Below, one piece after another: positions 32,887-42,005 of a stretch of 64,000 nucleotides of DNA. The DNA is from HK1 sp965221725 (GTDB lineage Bacteria > Pseudomonadota > Gammaproteobacteria > HK1). How positions within the stretch are numbered: position 1 is the first letter of the stretch; every line of letters starts with the position of its first letter. The notes beneath the pieces were generated by a model, which saw only the letters and a list, made by a program, of their open reading frames with translations, ran no database searches and had not been told where the DNA came from. The position numbers and the translations under genes were made by a program. The DNA is taken from assembly GCA_965221725.1 (NCBI GenBank), contig OZ244909.1:3472001-3536000 (forward strand), written 5' to 3'.

Positions 32887-35316
32887 GTGGCCGATCACTT
32901 GCTGTTTGTCCATACGCTTGCCACTGGCGAGCTTAATAAGCGCGAGGTTGAGTTCCTGGAGTCGGTGCGATCGAATGCTACGCATGGCGACACCATGTGC
33001 GGCCTGACGGTGGTGCTGACGAACCATGAGTCGTTTGAGGATGTTGCCGAGCGTCTGACGGCGTCGATCCTGGCGAAGATCGAGGAAGTCACGGGGAGTC
33101 GGGTGCCATGTTTCCGGACGTCCGCAACCGTCCACAAAAAGGGAATGGCTGAGGGCAAGCAGAAACTTCGCGAGCTGAGCGGGGTTGATGCATTGCGTCA
33201 TCATTGCGGCGAGATCGCGCGTGACAAGGAGAAGATCATGGCTGCGAGGACCATGAGGATCGAATCGATTGCTTGGCAACTCCAGAAAGATATCGAATTC
33301 GCTGCGACCGACCGAAAATGTCGGCGTAAAACTCTCGTGCAGAAGCGCAAGCGGCGCGAGACCCAATTCAAGAAGGATTTCCGACGATTTCTCAAAGGTG
33401 TGGCCGAGAGGATGGAGGCGCTTATGAACGACACCAGAAGCACCGTAATCGGAGATGCTGCCACCCGGGATCATTTCGTGTCGACGATGCACGATCTCGC
33501 AAGTTCTTTCCGCGATGCGGAACGGACGGTCGACCGGGAGCAGGACCGTGTCTTCAAGGAGTTGAATGAAATCTTGAAATCAGTGGAATCCGCCGTTACG
33601 TCGCCAGACGGATCGACGCCCGAAGCGTCAGTCCTCGTAGATGTGGTAAAAGAGAGCGAAGCGACGATGGCGGAGGCGCTCTCGCAGTGGAAGAAACGGA
33701 TAGATCGTTTCGAGATCAATGCCACGTTCCGTGAGGACTTCGATGACTCGCTGCTCTTGCTGGTCCACGGGTTGGTGAAGTCGGGCAAGAGCAGTCTGGG
33801 GAATTTTGTAGCGCACGGCAGCGGCGACCCGGAGCCGTCCTCAATCGAGAATATTCGTGATACTGGTCAGACCCCGAGCTACTTCGTGCGTGCGCTTGCC
33901 GACAGCTCCGACGTTGAGGTTGCGAACGAAGAGCTGAATCGACGCGGGAAATTCGTCGTGGATGTGGAAGAGGCGACAAGTTCCATACAGGGATTCAAGC
34001 TGGGGGGATTGACATGGATCGACTCGCCGGGCCTTGGTTCGGTGACCGAGCGCAACGCCACACTGACCCAAAAGTACACCGAATCGGCGGATCTCGTTTT
34101 GGTCCTCATGAACATGAGTCAACCGGGAAGGCGCCCCGAATTCGAAGCGATTGCCAATCTGCTTCGGCGAGGCAAGCCGCTCATGGTGTTGCTGACCCGG
34201 GCGGACATGATGGACACGGATGAGGTGGACGGACGGATCGTCAGGAAGCGGGTGATGAAGCCGGATAGAGAGCGCCGCGAGGCGGAGGAATGGGTGGAAA
34301 GCCAGCTCCGCGAAATCACCCTGCGGGATACGAGCGGCAAGCTACTGGATCACGAAGTGCATTCGGTATCAGTGCAGTACGCAGAACAGAACCCCACACC
34401 GGAAGGGTTGGAGCGCAGCGGCTTTGCATCTCTGTTCGAACGACTCACCGCCTTGGTTGCCTCGGAAGGTGTGGCGATGAAGCGTAGAGCGCCGGCGAAA
34501 AATCTGATTGCATTCATCGACGCCATCCTGACCGACACAGCACTCGACAGCGGACTCGGAAAAAGCACAAGCGTGGTTCGGGTCCGGGGCGAGTTGACGG
34601 CACTTCGGAAGACGATTGACGATGGAATCCGTCATCTTGAAGAGCGAGGTCGGCGCGCGACGGAGGACGCGAAATACGAGATCGTCCGTGAGGTTGAAAA
34701 AGCCGTTCGGAATCTGGTCGATGGAAAAGAATCTGGAAGTGCACCGCTCCGTAGCGAGTACGAGGACCTTGTGCGGGAATGTGAGAAAAGAGCGCGCGAC
34801 ATCACTTCGCAGCACCTGAGGGAGATCGTGGATTTCACGGTCGAGGTTGCGCAGACGGCAGTGACCAGGAAAATCGAGCTGGACGTCCCCCGCGACACAT
34901 TGGTGTTCGAGGAAATCAGGCGCACAATCCGCTACAAAAATGTCACACGCGGCAAAGCGGGCGGCAGCATAGTGGGAATAATAGCAGGCGCGAGTATCGG
35001 ATTTCGTTTTGGTGGTCCGGCGGGTGCCGCTGTTGGCGCATATCTGGGTGGACTCGGCGGCGGTATGGCCGGAGGAGCATCCGCTGGTGAGAAAGAGGTA
35101 GAGGAAGTCATCGGCGTCGACTACAACAAAGGTGCCGCACGCATCGCCGAGGCTCTGGGAGAGGAGGTGAACAGGCAGATTAATCAATGTGTCGAGGATC
35201 TCCGGAAAGGATGCTTTCTGCCTATAAAGCGTCAAGCGGGCATTGTCGAAAAAAGGCTCCTGCAATTCGAGAAGTCGCTGCGTGGAATCAAACGCTCACT
35301 GGAGAATGCGTCATGA
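32887..35316 (+). CDS. Double dynamin-like GTPase, C-terminal fragment with second GTPase domain
   Basis: 809 aa from GTG 32887, preceded by AAGGAGG. It begins with the end of the first GTPase domain (HLLFVHTLATGELNKREVEF; GLTVVLTNHESFED near the G4 position), then a Lys/Arg-rich helical stalk. The second GTPase domain has P-loop HGLVKSGKSSLGN near residue 293, G3 WIDSPGLGS near 378 and G4 LLTRADMMD near 437. Around 690-730 is a glycine-zipper hydrophobic hairpin (GGSIVGIIAGASIGFRFGGP), probably a membrane paddle. The last four bases overlap the next gene (ATGA). Confidence 0.82.
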   Translation: MADHLLFVHTLATGELNKREVEFLESVRSNATHGDTMCGLTVVLTNHESFEDVAERLTASILAKIEEVTGSRVPCFRTSATVHKKGMAEGKQKLRELSGVDALRHHCGEIARDKEKIMAARTMRIESIAWQLQKDIEFAATDRKCRRKTLVQKRKRRETQFKKDFRRFLKGVAERMEALMNDTRSTVIGDAATRDHFVSTMHDLASSFRDAERTVDREQDRVFKELNEILKSVESAVTSPDGSTPEASVLVDVVKESEATMAEALSQWKKRIDRFEINATFREDFDDSLLLLVHGLVKSGKSSLGNFVAHGSGDPEPSSIENIRDTGQTPSYFVRALADSSDVEVANEELNRRGKFVVDVEEATSSIQGFKLGGLTWIDSPGLGSVTERNATLTQKYTESADLVLVLMNMSQPGRRPEFEAIANLLRRGKPLMVLLTRADMMDTDEVDGRIVRKRVMKPDRERREAEEWVESQLREITLRDTSGKLLDHEVHSVSVQYAEQNPTPEGLERSGFASLFERLTALVASEGVAMKRRAPAKNLIAFIDAILTDTALDSGLGKSTSVVRVRGELTALRKTIDDGIRHLEERGRRATEDAKYEIVREVEKAVRNLVDGKESGSAPLRSEYEDLVRECEKRARDITSQHLREIVDFTVEVAQTAVTRKIELDVPRDTLVFEEIRRTIRYKNVTRGKAGGSIVGIIAGASIGFRFGGPAGAAVGAYLGGLGGGMAGGASAGEKEVEEVIGVDYNKGAARIAEALGEEVNRQINQCVEDLRKGCFLPIKRQAGIVEKRLLQFEKSLRGIKRSLENAS

Positions 35317-36926
35317 TTAACACAACGAGAGCTATGCGAGCGGTTGCAGAAGAGGCGCATCCTCTCTTGCAGGAATGGGTCGGAGCGGAGCGCGCCGATG
35401 CCCTGGCTGGTTTCATCCGGGAAAGACTGGAGAATGGCCGCCCGACCATCATGGTGTACGGCATCTATAACGCCGGGAAATCGACGCTACTCAACGCAAT
35501 GGCCGGGGAGGAAGCGGCAACCGTCAGTAATCGTCCGGAAACAAGCGTCGCAACCCCCTACCGCTGGCGGGATTTTGTGATCCTCGACACGCCAGGGATC
35601 GATGCACCGCAGGAACACGAAGCGATCTCCAAGCGTCAGTTGGAGCAGGCGGATGTGATCGTGTTTGTTCTGGATTCGACGTCCACGTTCGAAGAGGAAC
35701 GTGTCTATGCCGAACTCACCGATATCCTGAGTGCGCGGAAGCGCACCATGGTGGTCGTGAACGACAAAACGGGGATCGGGCGCACCGGCACGGAGAGTCA
35801 TGCCGCCTTCGACAAGGTGCTCAGGAATCTTCAGCAACAGTGCAGCGACCGCGGAATCGATGATTCCCTCTGGAAGGAGATGCCGCTCCGGATGGTGGAT
35901 GCGCGTACTGCCTTGAAGGGTCGCCTGGAAGGAAAGCAGGGCTTGATCGAGCTGAGCGGGATAGACGATCTGGAGCGCGACCTGGATCGACTGCTCCATG
36001 ACGCGGGCATCGGCGATGTCGTCAACACCGTCGGCCACAGGCTCCTGGCAGCCCTGAAAGACGCCGTCGAACTGTCCGCGCAGACCGACGACGGTGAAGT
36101 GAAAGCGGTGCAGGAGAAGCGAGCAGCCGTGGCGGCGTGTCGTACCGCCCTTGAGAACAACGTCGGGGACGAATTACGCCGCCTTGTACGTCGCTTCCAG
36201 CACGAATTTCCGGATGCGATTCGTGATGAGAAATCGGCGGAATACAGGCTGCGAGAAATCGTTGATGGCATTGTGGAAGGTGTCGTGACCACCCTGGGCT
36301 CCGAGCTGGAGCGGACCGCGCGGGTCCTCACGCAACAGGGAATCCCGTTCCATGCGCCTTCGTCGGAACAGATGACGAGTCCGGATGTCGAAACAGTGGA
36401 AGCAGTTGTTACGCATCCTGGCGAGGGAATGGAGTCGAATAGGGAAAGCCGCCGCCGTGACGGACTCGATTCGACTGCCGACAGAATCAAGAACATCACC
36501 GTGAACTATGCCCCTCCGGCCGCTGAGAAAGCACTCCATGGACTGAAACGTGTCGCGCCATCCGTGATGAAAGGTGTGGGACCGAAAACGATGGCGAAGT
36601 GGGCGGGCAGGCTGTCAGGTGTCTTGCAAGCTGCTTTTGTGATCTGGGATCTGGGAACTGCTGTCCGGGACTACTTCGGAGGCGACCCCGAGGCGAAGGC
36701 AGCCATCCGGGAGGAAAAGCGGCTAGCAGACATCGCCTCCGAAGAGACCGACAAGTTGCACGCATCGCTGGAACGTTGGTGTCGTGACATTGTCGACACG
36801 GCGTTCAGCCCAGCCGAGGCTGTTCTTCGCCAGGAGACCGAAGCCTTGCGCAAGGATGAGCAAGGAAGGGCTACTGCACACAGGGAGTTGTTGAACATGA
36901 CAGATGCGGTCGAGCGGTTGCTCTGA
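35313..36926 (+). CDS. Dynamin-like GTPase (LeoA/LeoB-like)
   Basis: A 537-aa GTPase from ATG 35313, which overlaps the previous stop. P-loop VYGIYNAGKSTLLNAMAG near residues 46-63, G3 ILDTPGID near 91, and VVVNDKTGIG in the G4 position (NDKT rather than NKxD). Long helical stalks follow (ELRRLVRRFQHEFPDAIRDE), with a C-terminal hydrophobic segment (RLSGVLQAAFVIWDLGTAV, ~433-451) that could insert into membrane. Bacterial dynamin pairs tubulate or fuse membranes; DynA and LeoABC are linked to membrane damage response or vesicle release. The function here is inferred. Confidence 0.82.
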   Translation: MINTTRAMRAVAEEAHPLLQEWVGAERADALAGFIRERLENGRPTIMVYGIYNAGKSTLLNAMAGEEAATVSNRPETSVATPYRWRDFVILDTPGIDAPQEHEAISKRQLEQADVIVFVLDSTSTFEEERVYAELTDILSARKRTMVVVNDKTGIGRTGTESHAAFDKVLRNLQQQCSDRGIDDSLWKEMPLRMVDARTALKGRLEGKQGLIELSGIDDLERDLDRLLHDAGIGDVVNTVGHRLLAALKDAVELSAQTDDGEVKAVQEKRAAVAACRTALENNVGDELRRLVRRFQHEFPDAIRDEKSAEYRLREIVDGIVEGVVTTLGSELERTARVLTQQGIPFHAPSSEQMTSPDVETVEAVVTHPGEGMESNRESRRRDGLDSTADRIKNITVNYAPPAAEKALHGLKRVAPSVMKGVGPKTMAKWAGRLSGVLQAAFVIWDLGTAVRDYFGGDPEAKAAIREEKRLADIASEETDKLHASLERWCRDIVDTAFSPAEAVLRQETEALRKDEQGRATAHRELLNMTDAVERLL

Positions 36927-36929
36927 AAG

Positions 36930-37466
36930 ATGGCACTGCCGATCATTATCGCTGGTGCAGTAGTCGTCATAAAAATCCTGGCCAGGGAGGCTCTTGCCAA
37001 TGCTGGTAAGAGTGCCGCTGAGAGCGTTGTAGATAACATATTTCGTGATGCAGTTACACCAATAAGAGGTAGCATGCTGTATTGCGATATGGCATTCGGG
37101 AATATGGGTCATTCCGGAATTTATGTCGGTCATGATCTGATAGTGGAATTCTGTAGAGATGGTGATGTAAGGTATTCATCACCACGCGAATTCATCGAGG
37201 GAACAACTGCGGTGAGTATCTACGTCTCATGCATCGACGAAAGCGCGGTAGGAGACGAAAGAGCTGCTGAGCGTGCCGAGGCGTTGGTAGGAAGTACGCG
37301 CAACTACAGTCTTCTGACGAACAACTGCCATATGTTCTGCTCCGAATGTCTGACAGGTCGAGAAAATTCAGATAAATATTTGTGGAAATTGAAAAACACC
37401 GCAGAGCAGATCATGGGTGTCAATACATGGCGAGTTTGGGACATTGATAGTGAGGATCTTTTCTGA
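36930..37466 (+). CDS. LRAT-like NlpC/P60-superfamily protein
   Basis: A 178-aa protein starting 3 nt after the GTPase stop. An N-terminal hydrophobic stretch (LPIIIAGAVVVIKILA) precedes an LRAT fold: His61 in GNMGHSGIYVG, LIVEF, and Cys133 in NNCHMFCSEC, matching the H-box and NC-box of lecithin retinol acyltransferases and related phospholipid-modifying enzymes. This predicts a thiol acyltransferase or phospholipase acting at the membrane. AT content is higher than in neighbours, a possible sign of transfer. Placement in the dynamin operon suggests lipid processing. Confidence 0.75.
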   Translation: MALPIIIAGAVVVIKILAREALANAGKSAAESVVDNIFRDAVTPIRGSMLYCDMAFGNMGHSGIYVGHDLIVEFCRDGDVRYSSPREFIEGTTAVSIYVSCIDESAVGDERAAERAEALVGSTRNYSLLTNNCHMFCSECLTGRENSDKYLWKLKNTAEQIMGVNTWRVWDIDSEDLF

Positions 37467-37600
37467 TCCGACGACTGGCGTCCCTGGAGATACCCGATCT
37501 CCACTTCCCGCAACGCGCATCTCGGTGCTTGAGGATGGAGACCAACTCACCCGGTGCGAGTTGAGCGCCGTCAAACTGCTCGACTGCGACGCTAAATAAA
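37467..37600 (+). pseudogene. Uma2-family N-terminal remnant
   Basis: The sequence reads, in one frame, PATRISVLEDGDQLTRCEL, which matches PATRIPVLENGDRLTRCEF in the Uma2 remnant at 39548-39850. About 105 nt align in the same orientation. It has no start codon of its own and decays after TRCEL. It lies in the gap between the LRAT and EcsC genes. Confidence 0.65.
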
Positions 37601-37647
37601 AAATGAAACCCGAACCACAAATCACCCACCCAAGAGGAGCAAAACAA

Positions 37648-38289
37648 ATGTCTGAAGATCGGGATGACTCGACAAACACTATTCTCCGGATTCTGGACTG
37701 GGCTTATGAAAAAGCTATAGAGGGAATGCCAGGGACTGATTCAGCCTGGGATCTCGCGTGAGACTATCAGCAAAAAGATGGTAATCCTTTGGAGCAAGTC
37801 AATTCGCTAATACGTTGGCAGAATACGAAAGCGGCAACAAGCGGATTCGTGACCGGACTTGGTGGCTTGATAACGCTGCCAGTAGCAGTACCTGCGAACG
37901 TCAGCGCCGTGCTCTTCGTGCAGATTAGGATGATCGCCGCCATAGCGATCATGGGTGGTCACGATGTCCACGACGACCGTGTGAAGACACTCGTGTACGT
38001 ATGCCTGGTTGGAAAGTTTGCGAAGGAATTTTTGCTCAGAGCCGGGATAAAAATCGGCGAAAAGCTAGCCATCAATGTGATCCGTGGCATCTCACGCGAC
38101 ACACTAGTCGCTATAAATCGTAAGGTAGGATTCCGCTTGGTGACCAAATTTGGAAAAAAAGGTGTGATCAACCTCGGCAAGGGTGTGCCTTTGGTCGGAG
38201 GTATCATAGGAGCGACCTTCGAAGCTGTATCTACTAATAGTGTTGGCAACATTGCAAGAGACGTCTTCATCGAGCCGATGAGCGTTTAG
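37648..38289 (+). pseudogene. EcsC-family protein gene with an in-frame UGA
   Basis: ATG 37648 follows AAGAGGAGC and starts MSEDRDDSTNTILRILDWAY, the family's N-terminal region. After codon 37 a TGA (37759-37761) interrupts; the frame continues without shift through LIRWQNTKAATSGFVTGLGG, FVQIRMIAAIAIMGGHDVHD and RKVGFRLVTKFGKKGVINLG, strongly EcsC-like, to the stop at 38287. Hydrophobic glycine-rich helices suggest membrane association. A TTG at 37789 could restart translation, but has no good ribosome site. A one-base change (CGA or GGA to TGA) would explain it. Confidence 0.8.
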
Positions 38290-38330
38290 CGGATAACTGC
38301 TGAATTTGATGATGATCGAGCTGTTGGTCC

Positions 38331-39344
38331 ATGCGTGAAGCAACAGACACCACCCTGCGGTATCTGAAGCTCCTGGCATCCCTCCCTCGGTATCCCGATC
38401 GGATTGGCGTCAAAGCCCTGCAAGAAAAGCTGGAGCGTGACAATCCCGAGTATGCGGTTTCGCTCCGGACGATGCAGCGGGATCTGGAGAGGTTGTCCGG
38501 CATCTTCCCGATCAGTTGCATCGAGCAGGGTCGGGCCAAGTACTGGTTCTGGACCGAGAAGGATGCGCTCACGCAAATTCCGGACATGGGGGCGCCGACC
38601 GCGCTGGCCCTGCGCATGGCTGAGGAGTACCTGCAAGCGGTGTTGCCGCCGCCGACGCTTGCGCTCCTGCGCCCGTACTTCAGGCACGCTCATACCGTAC
38701 TTGCCGACACCGAACTCGGCGCGTGGGCGAGCAAGGTCTGGAGTATCCATCGAGGCCCCGATCTGATTCCGCCGGAGGTCCGGGCGGAGGTACACGATGC
38801 GGTCTGTGAAGCCTTGCTCGAAGCGAGGCAGCTTGCGGTGACGTACCGGCGGCGCGGCGCGGCCACGCCGAGCGAGAGGCTCCTGCATCCCGCCGGTCTC
38901 GTCACCCGCGCCGGGGTCGTCTATCTCGTCGCCTACGTCGGGGACCACTCCGACCTGCGGCACTTCGCGTTGCACCGCATGACCACCGCGCAGGTGCGGG
39001 CGGAGAAGGCCCGCTCGGCGTCGGGGTTCAGCCTCGACCGGCACGTCCACGCCGAGGACGCATTCGCCTACCCGCTGTCGGAGCGCCCGATATCGCTGAA
39101 GCTGCTCGCCGTCGATGCCGTCGTCGAGCATCTCTCCGAGTCCCGGCTCTCGGAGGACCAGAGAATGACTCCCGGCCCGGACGGCCGGACACTCATCGAG
39201 GCAACGGTGGCGGATACCCGGGAGCTTCGATGGTGGCTGAGGGGATTCGGCGACCATGTGGAAGTGCAATCCCCCGCCGCCCTGCGCTCGGAGTTCGAGG
39301 AGCAAAGCCGCGCGCTGCGCGCGCTGTACACCGCCCGGGAATAG
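38331..39344 (+). CDS. WYL-domain transcriptional regulator
   Basis: A 337-aa regulator. The N-terminal winged helix-turn-helix (TLRYLKLLASLPRYPDRIGV; SLRTMQRDLERLSGIFPISC) is followed by a WYL domain (ARQLAVTYRRRGAATPSERL; HPAGLVTRAGVVYLVAYVGD; RHFALHRM) and a C-terminal extension ending WWLRGFGDHVEVQSPAALR. WYL proteins commonly repress defence or stress genes and respond to nucleic-acid or other ligands. It follows EcsC by 41 bp on the same strand and is the best candidate regulator of the dynamin cluster. Confidence 0.9.
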   Translation: MREATDTTLRYLKLLASLPRYPDRIGVKALQEKLERDNPEYAVSLRTMQRDLERLSGIFPISCIEQGRAKYWFWTEKDALTQIPDMGAPTALALRMAEEYLQAVLPPPTLALLRPYFRHAHTVLADTELGAWASKVWSIHRGPDLIPPEVRAEVHDAVCEALLEARQLAVTYRRRGAATPSERLLHPAGLVTRAGVVYLVAYVGDHSDLRHFALHRMTTAQVRAEKARSASGFSLDRHVHAEDAFAYPLSERPISLKLLAVDAVVEHLSESRLSEDQRMTPGPDGRTLIEATVADTRELRWWLRGFGDHVEVQSPAALRSEFEEQSRALRALYTARE

Positions 39345-39547
39345 CTGGACTCGATGGCGGTCCGGTCCGGCTGGATGCGGGCGAGTTGCTGGCGCCGCTG
39401 CGCTGGCCGATGGACTGGGATTTCGCGCGTCAACTTGGGCCGCGGGTGGACTGGATGGGTCGGGTGGGTGAGTCGGGTGTCTGCTCTGGCGAAACGATGG
39501 CATCATTGAAATCGGGTGAACAATTGGAGGAATCGCGAGTGGCCGAG

Positions 39548-39850
39548 ATGGATGTTCTTTCGACGACCGACATCTCCGGCAAGACCCGGCTTCCATCCCC
39601 CGCAACGCGCATCCCGGTGCTGGAGAATGGAGATCGGCTCACCCGATGCGAGTTCGAGCGCCGTTACGTCGCCCGGCCGGACATCAGGAAGGCGGAGTTG
39701 ATCGAGGGAGTCGTCCGCATGCCATCACCCGTGCGCCTGGTCGAGCACACGGAGCCGCACGCCGCAGTTCTGGGGGCGCTTTTTCACTACTGCGTCTTCA
39801 CTCCAGGGACCCGGGTGGCCGACAACGCGACGGGGATGCTGCATGAGTGA
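39548..39850 (+). pseudogene. Truncated Uma2-family endonuclease-like gene
   Basis: 100 aa beginning MDVLSTTDISGKTRLPSPAT, with RRYVARPDIRKAELIEGVVR and ending FTPGTRVADNATGMLHE. Full Uma2 proteins are ~190 aa, and the PD-(D/E)xK active site lies in the missing second half. The frame stops after the conserved RVADNAT segment, so the nuclease is not functional. Confidence 0.75.
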
Positions 39851-39900
39851 CGATTCTACGGTAGGGCTTTCGGGAGTGAAGATAATCGGCAGTGAAGATA

Positions 39901-40002
39901 ATGGTGATCATGCACGCCGAAACCGAAGATGAAATCTGTGTGATCTCGATGCATGAGGCTGATGGTGACGGACAACTCCTCTTCCTCACCAATCTTCGAT
40001 GA
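39901..40002 (+). pseudogene. Short open frame, possible BrnT-like C-terminal remnant
   Basis: The 33-codon frame contains MVIMHAETEDEICVISMHEA, vaguely like the end of BrnT toxins (VVHTE..IRIISMRKA). It is preceded by a duplicated GTGAAGATAAT. No RBS or full domain is present; low certainty. Confidence 0.2.
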
Positions 40003-40028
40003 CCGCTGAGGAGTAGCCTGAAGAACGC

Positions 40029-40691
40029 CTACGCGCCTGACTCCGGGGCGTCGAACACGGCGGACACGTCGGCGGTGAAGCCTTCGAGCGACGGTGAGGT
40101 GGCCGCGCCGCCGCGGCCGTGTGTTGCCTGCTCGACGTAGGCGGCTCCTTCGAGCACGAGGACGGTGATCGTCGCGTCGCGAGGGTCGACGATCCAGTAC
40201 TCGGGAATGCCGGCTTCGGCGTAGTCGAGGCGTTTCTCCACCAGGTCCCGGTCCGGGTCATCGGGGCTGACCACTTCGGCCACCAGATCCGCGCCGAGCC
40301 AGAAGCGGTCCTGGTTGCGGGGGTCCGAGCGGTCGCGCAGCAGCAGCAGATCCGGCTCGCGGTATTTGCCCTCGCGAACGCGCATCCGCAAGCCGGAGAA
40401 CATCACCAAGCCGCCACGCGTCAGGAGATATTTATGGAACAAACGGTAGAGGAACGCCAGGACGGCCTGGTGGGTGAACGTCGGCATGGGCAACTCCTCG
40501 ATGCGCCCGTCGGTGAACTCGACCCGGCGGCGGCCGTGATCCGTGAGCCACAGGTACGCTTCATCGCTCCAGCATCCCTGGCGCGGCAGGATGTCGCGCA
40601 GCAGGGCGTCGAGCGCCGTCTGCGAGGTGGCTGCGCTCGCGCTCGTGGTCGATGTCGCGCTGGTCTCCATCGGTGTCGCGGTGTCTGTCAT
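40029..40691 (-). CDS. Uma2-family endonuclease-like protein (DUF820)
   Basis: A 220-aa protein with a full Uma2 restriction-endonuclease-like fold: EFTDGRIEELPMPTFTHQAV, REPDLLLLRDRSD (acidic PD), DLVAEVVSPDDPDRDLVEKR (E and K), YAEAGIPEYWIVDP. Uma2 proteins occur in many copies in cyanobacteria, actinobacteria and symbionts; their role is not settled. Low-complexity Thr/Ser/Ala at the N-terminus (ATPMETSATSTTSASAATS). Not obviously in an operon. Confidence 0.88.
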   Translation of the reverse strand: MTDTATPMETSATSTTSASAATSQTALDALLRDILPRQGCWSDEAYLWLTDHGRRRVEFTDGRIEELPMPTFTHQAVLAFLYRLFHKYLLTRGGLVMFSGLRMRVREGKYREPDLLLLRDRSDPRNQDRFWLGADLVAEVVSPDDPDRDLVEKRLDYAEAGIPEYWIVDPRDATITVLVLEGAAYVEQATHGRGGAATSPSLEGFTADVSAVFDAPESGA

Positions 40692-40997
40692 GTCGCCCCT
40701 CTCATTACGATCTTTCGTCCGCTTCCGCGTCCGCGTCCGCGTCCGGGTTTGGTCCAGCGCATCCCCTTCTCTCGCACCTCGACCAGTGGTACGTGGAGGA
40801 GGGGGGCGATCAACAGCATCGCGGTGCTGCCCGCAGTCGGTCGAGAGCGTAGGTCCGCCAGCGTGCGTCGCGGGCCGAACTCCATTCCGTACCGCACGTC
40901 ATCCGCCGCGACGCCCCGGTGCGCATGGTGGCCGGGATTCGTGCGCACGGCAGGCCGGGGTTTGCGCGCGACCGGTCCGGGAGCCGATGCCGGTGCA
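40692..40997. other. Intergenic region without a gene (306 bp)
   Basis: Between two minus-strand genes. It contains a short CCGCGT hexamer run near 40724-40743, but no reading frame that I can support and no clear terminator. Confidence 0.5.
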
Positions 40998-41753
40998 TCA
41001 TGCCAGTCGTTGCAGGGATTCCCGGACCGTCGGCCGCATCCCGGATTCGATGTCCGTCCGGCGGCGTTGGTGGAAGGTCGCGAGCGTGCGGTTGGCGTTC
41101 GAGAAGGTCTCGATCTGCTCGCAGTACTGATCGAGCCGGCGCCCCGGCAGCGCCCACAGGGCGGTGTCGTCGCCGAGTGCGTCGAGGTAGGCCCTCGCGC
41201 CGCAGCAGCCGAGGCTCATCGCCGCGCGCCCGTGGTTGAACGCTTCGGGGAGGGCGGCGCAGGCCGGGCGGCCCATTGCGGGAGGCACCCCGCCATCGAC
41301 CCGCGCGAGCGCCTCGCTCAGCACGAGCCCCCGGCGCGCGTCGGCGAACAGCAGCACCACGTCGGGCTCCACCGGAAAGTTCCCGAGCGGCCCGTAGACG
41401 GCGTGTTTCACCGCCTGCCGCACCACCGGGATCGTCGCCACTTCATCCTCGCGCACGTAGTCGAGTCCGGTCATGGCTTCCAGCGCGGCCTGAAGCTCCT
41501 CGGGCTGCGACGCCGGCGCCCGGGAGAGGTGCATGGTGTGGATGCCGATCGCGCAGAGCGCGTGATGTCCGGCGGAAGTGGCGAACGTGCGCTTCGCGGC
41601 CTCTTGCCAGAACACGCATCCGGCCGGGACGGAGCCCTCGAACTCGGGAACCCCTGCCGGCACGGTCTCGGTGAAAGCGACCGCCACGGGCGGCAGGGAC
41701 AGCTCCAGGGCGGCGGCGAGCTTCTCCGCCTGTTGTTGTCGTTCGGGGGTCAT
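40998..41753 (-). CDS. DUF169-family protein
   Basis: A 251-aa member of the DUF169 (COG2043) family of unknown function: LPPVAVAFTETVPAG near the N-terminus, VPAGCVFWQEAAKRTFATSA with Cys, HHALCAIGIHTM, and a conserved GCCGARAYLDALGDDTALW with paired Cys. Conserved cysteines suggest a metal or cofactor site. GGAGCTCTG lies just upstream of the start. Confidence 0.85.
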   Translation of the reverse strand: MTPERQQQAEKLAAALELSLPPVAVAFTETVPAGVPEFEGSVPAGCVFWQEAAKRTFATSAGHHALCAIGIHTMHLSRAPASQPEELQAALEAMTGLDYVREDEVATIPVVRQAVKHAVYGPLGNFPVEPDVVLLFADARRGLVLSEALARVDGGVPPAMGRPACAALPEAFNHGRAAMSLGCCGARAYLDALGDDTALWALPGRRLDQYCEQIETFSNANRTLATFHQRRRTDIESGMRPTVRESLQRLA

Positions 41754-42005
41754 CAGAGCTCCTTTTCGGTCGGTATCGATTCAAGAGGTTTTGTCGGGGC
41801 AAGACGTTGCCGAATTTTTCCGCTATCCGTATTTCTTCCCTTCGTTTCAGCCATTTCAGCAAGGATCCGTGCGAAGAAGCGCGGTTGTTCACACCCATCA
41901 GGCAAGTATAGTGTCTCTCATTAGAAGTGTCGGGGGCTTCATGTCCACCTCAACCGCACGCTCGTGCTCGACGCATCGACGGCGGCGGGCAAGTCGTCTC
42001 CGGCG

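Noticed and set aside
37759..37761. UGA as a selenocysteine codon in the EcsC gene
   Set aside because: No SECIS-like hairpin is evident just downstream, no Cys is known to me at this place in the family, and no sel genes are nearby. A nonsense change is simpler.
26000..40000. Prophage or integrative element
   Set aside because: No integrase, phage structural gene, tRNA attachment site or flanking repeat is visible. The only mobile element is the ISAs1 copy.
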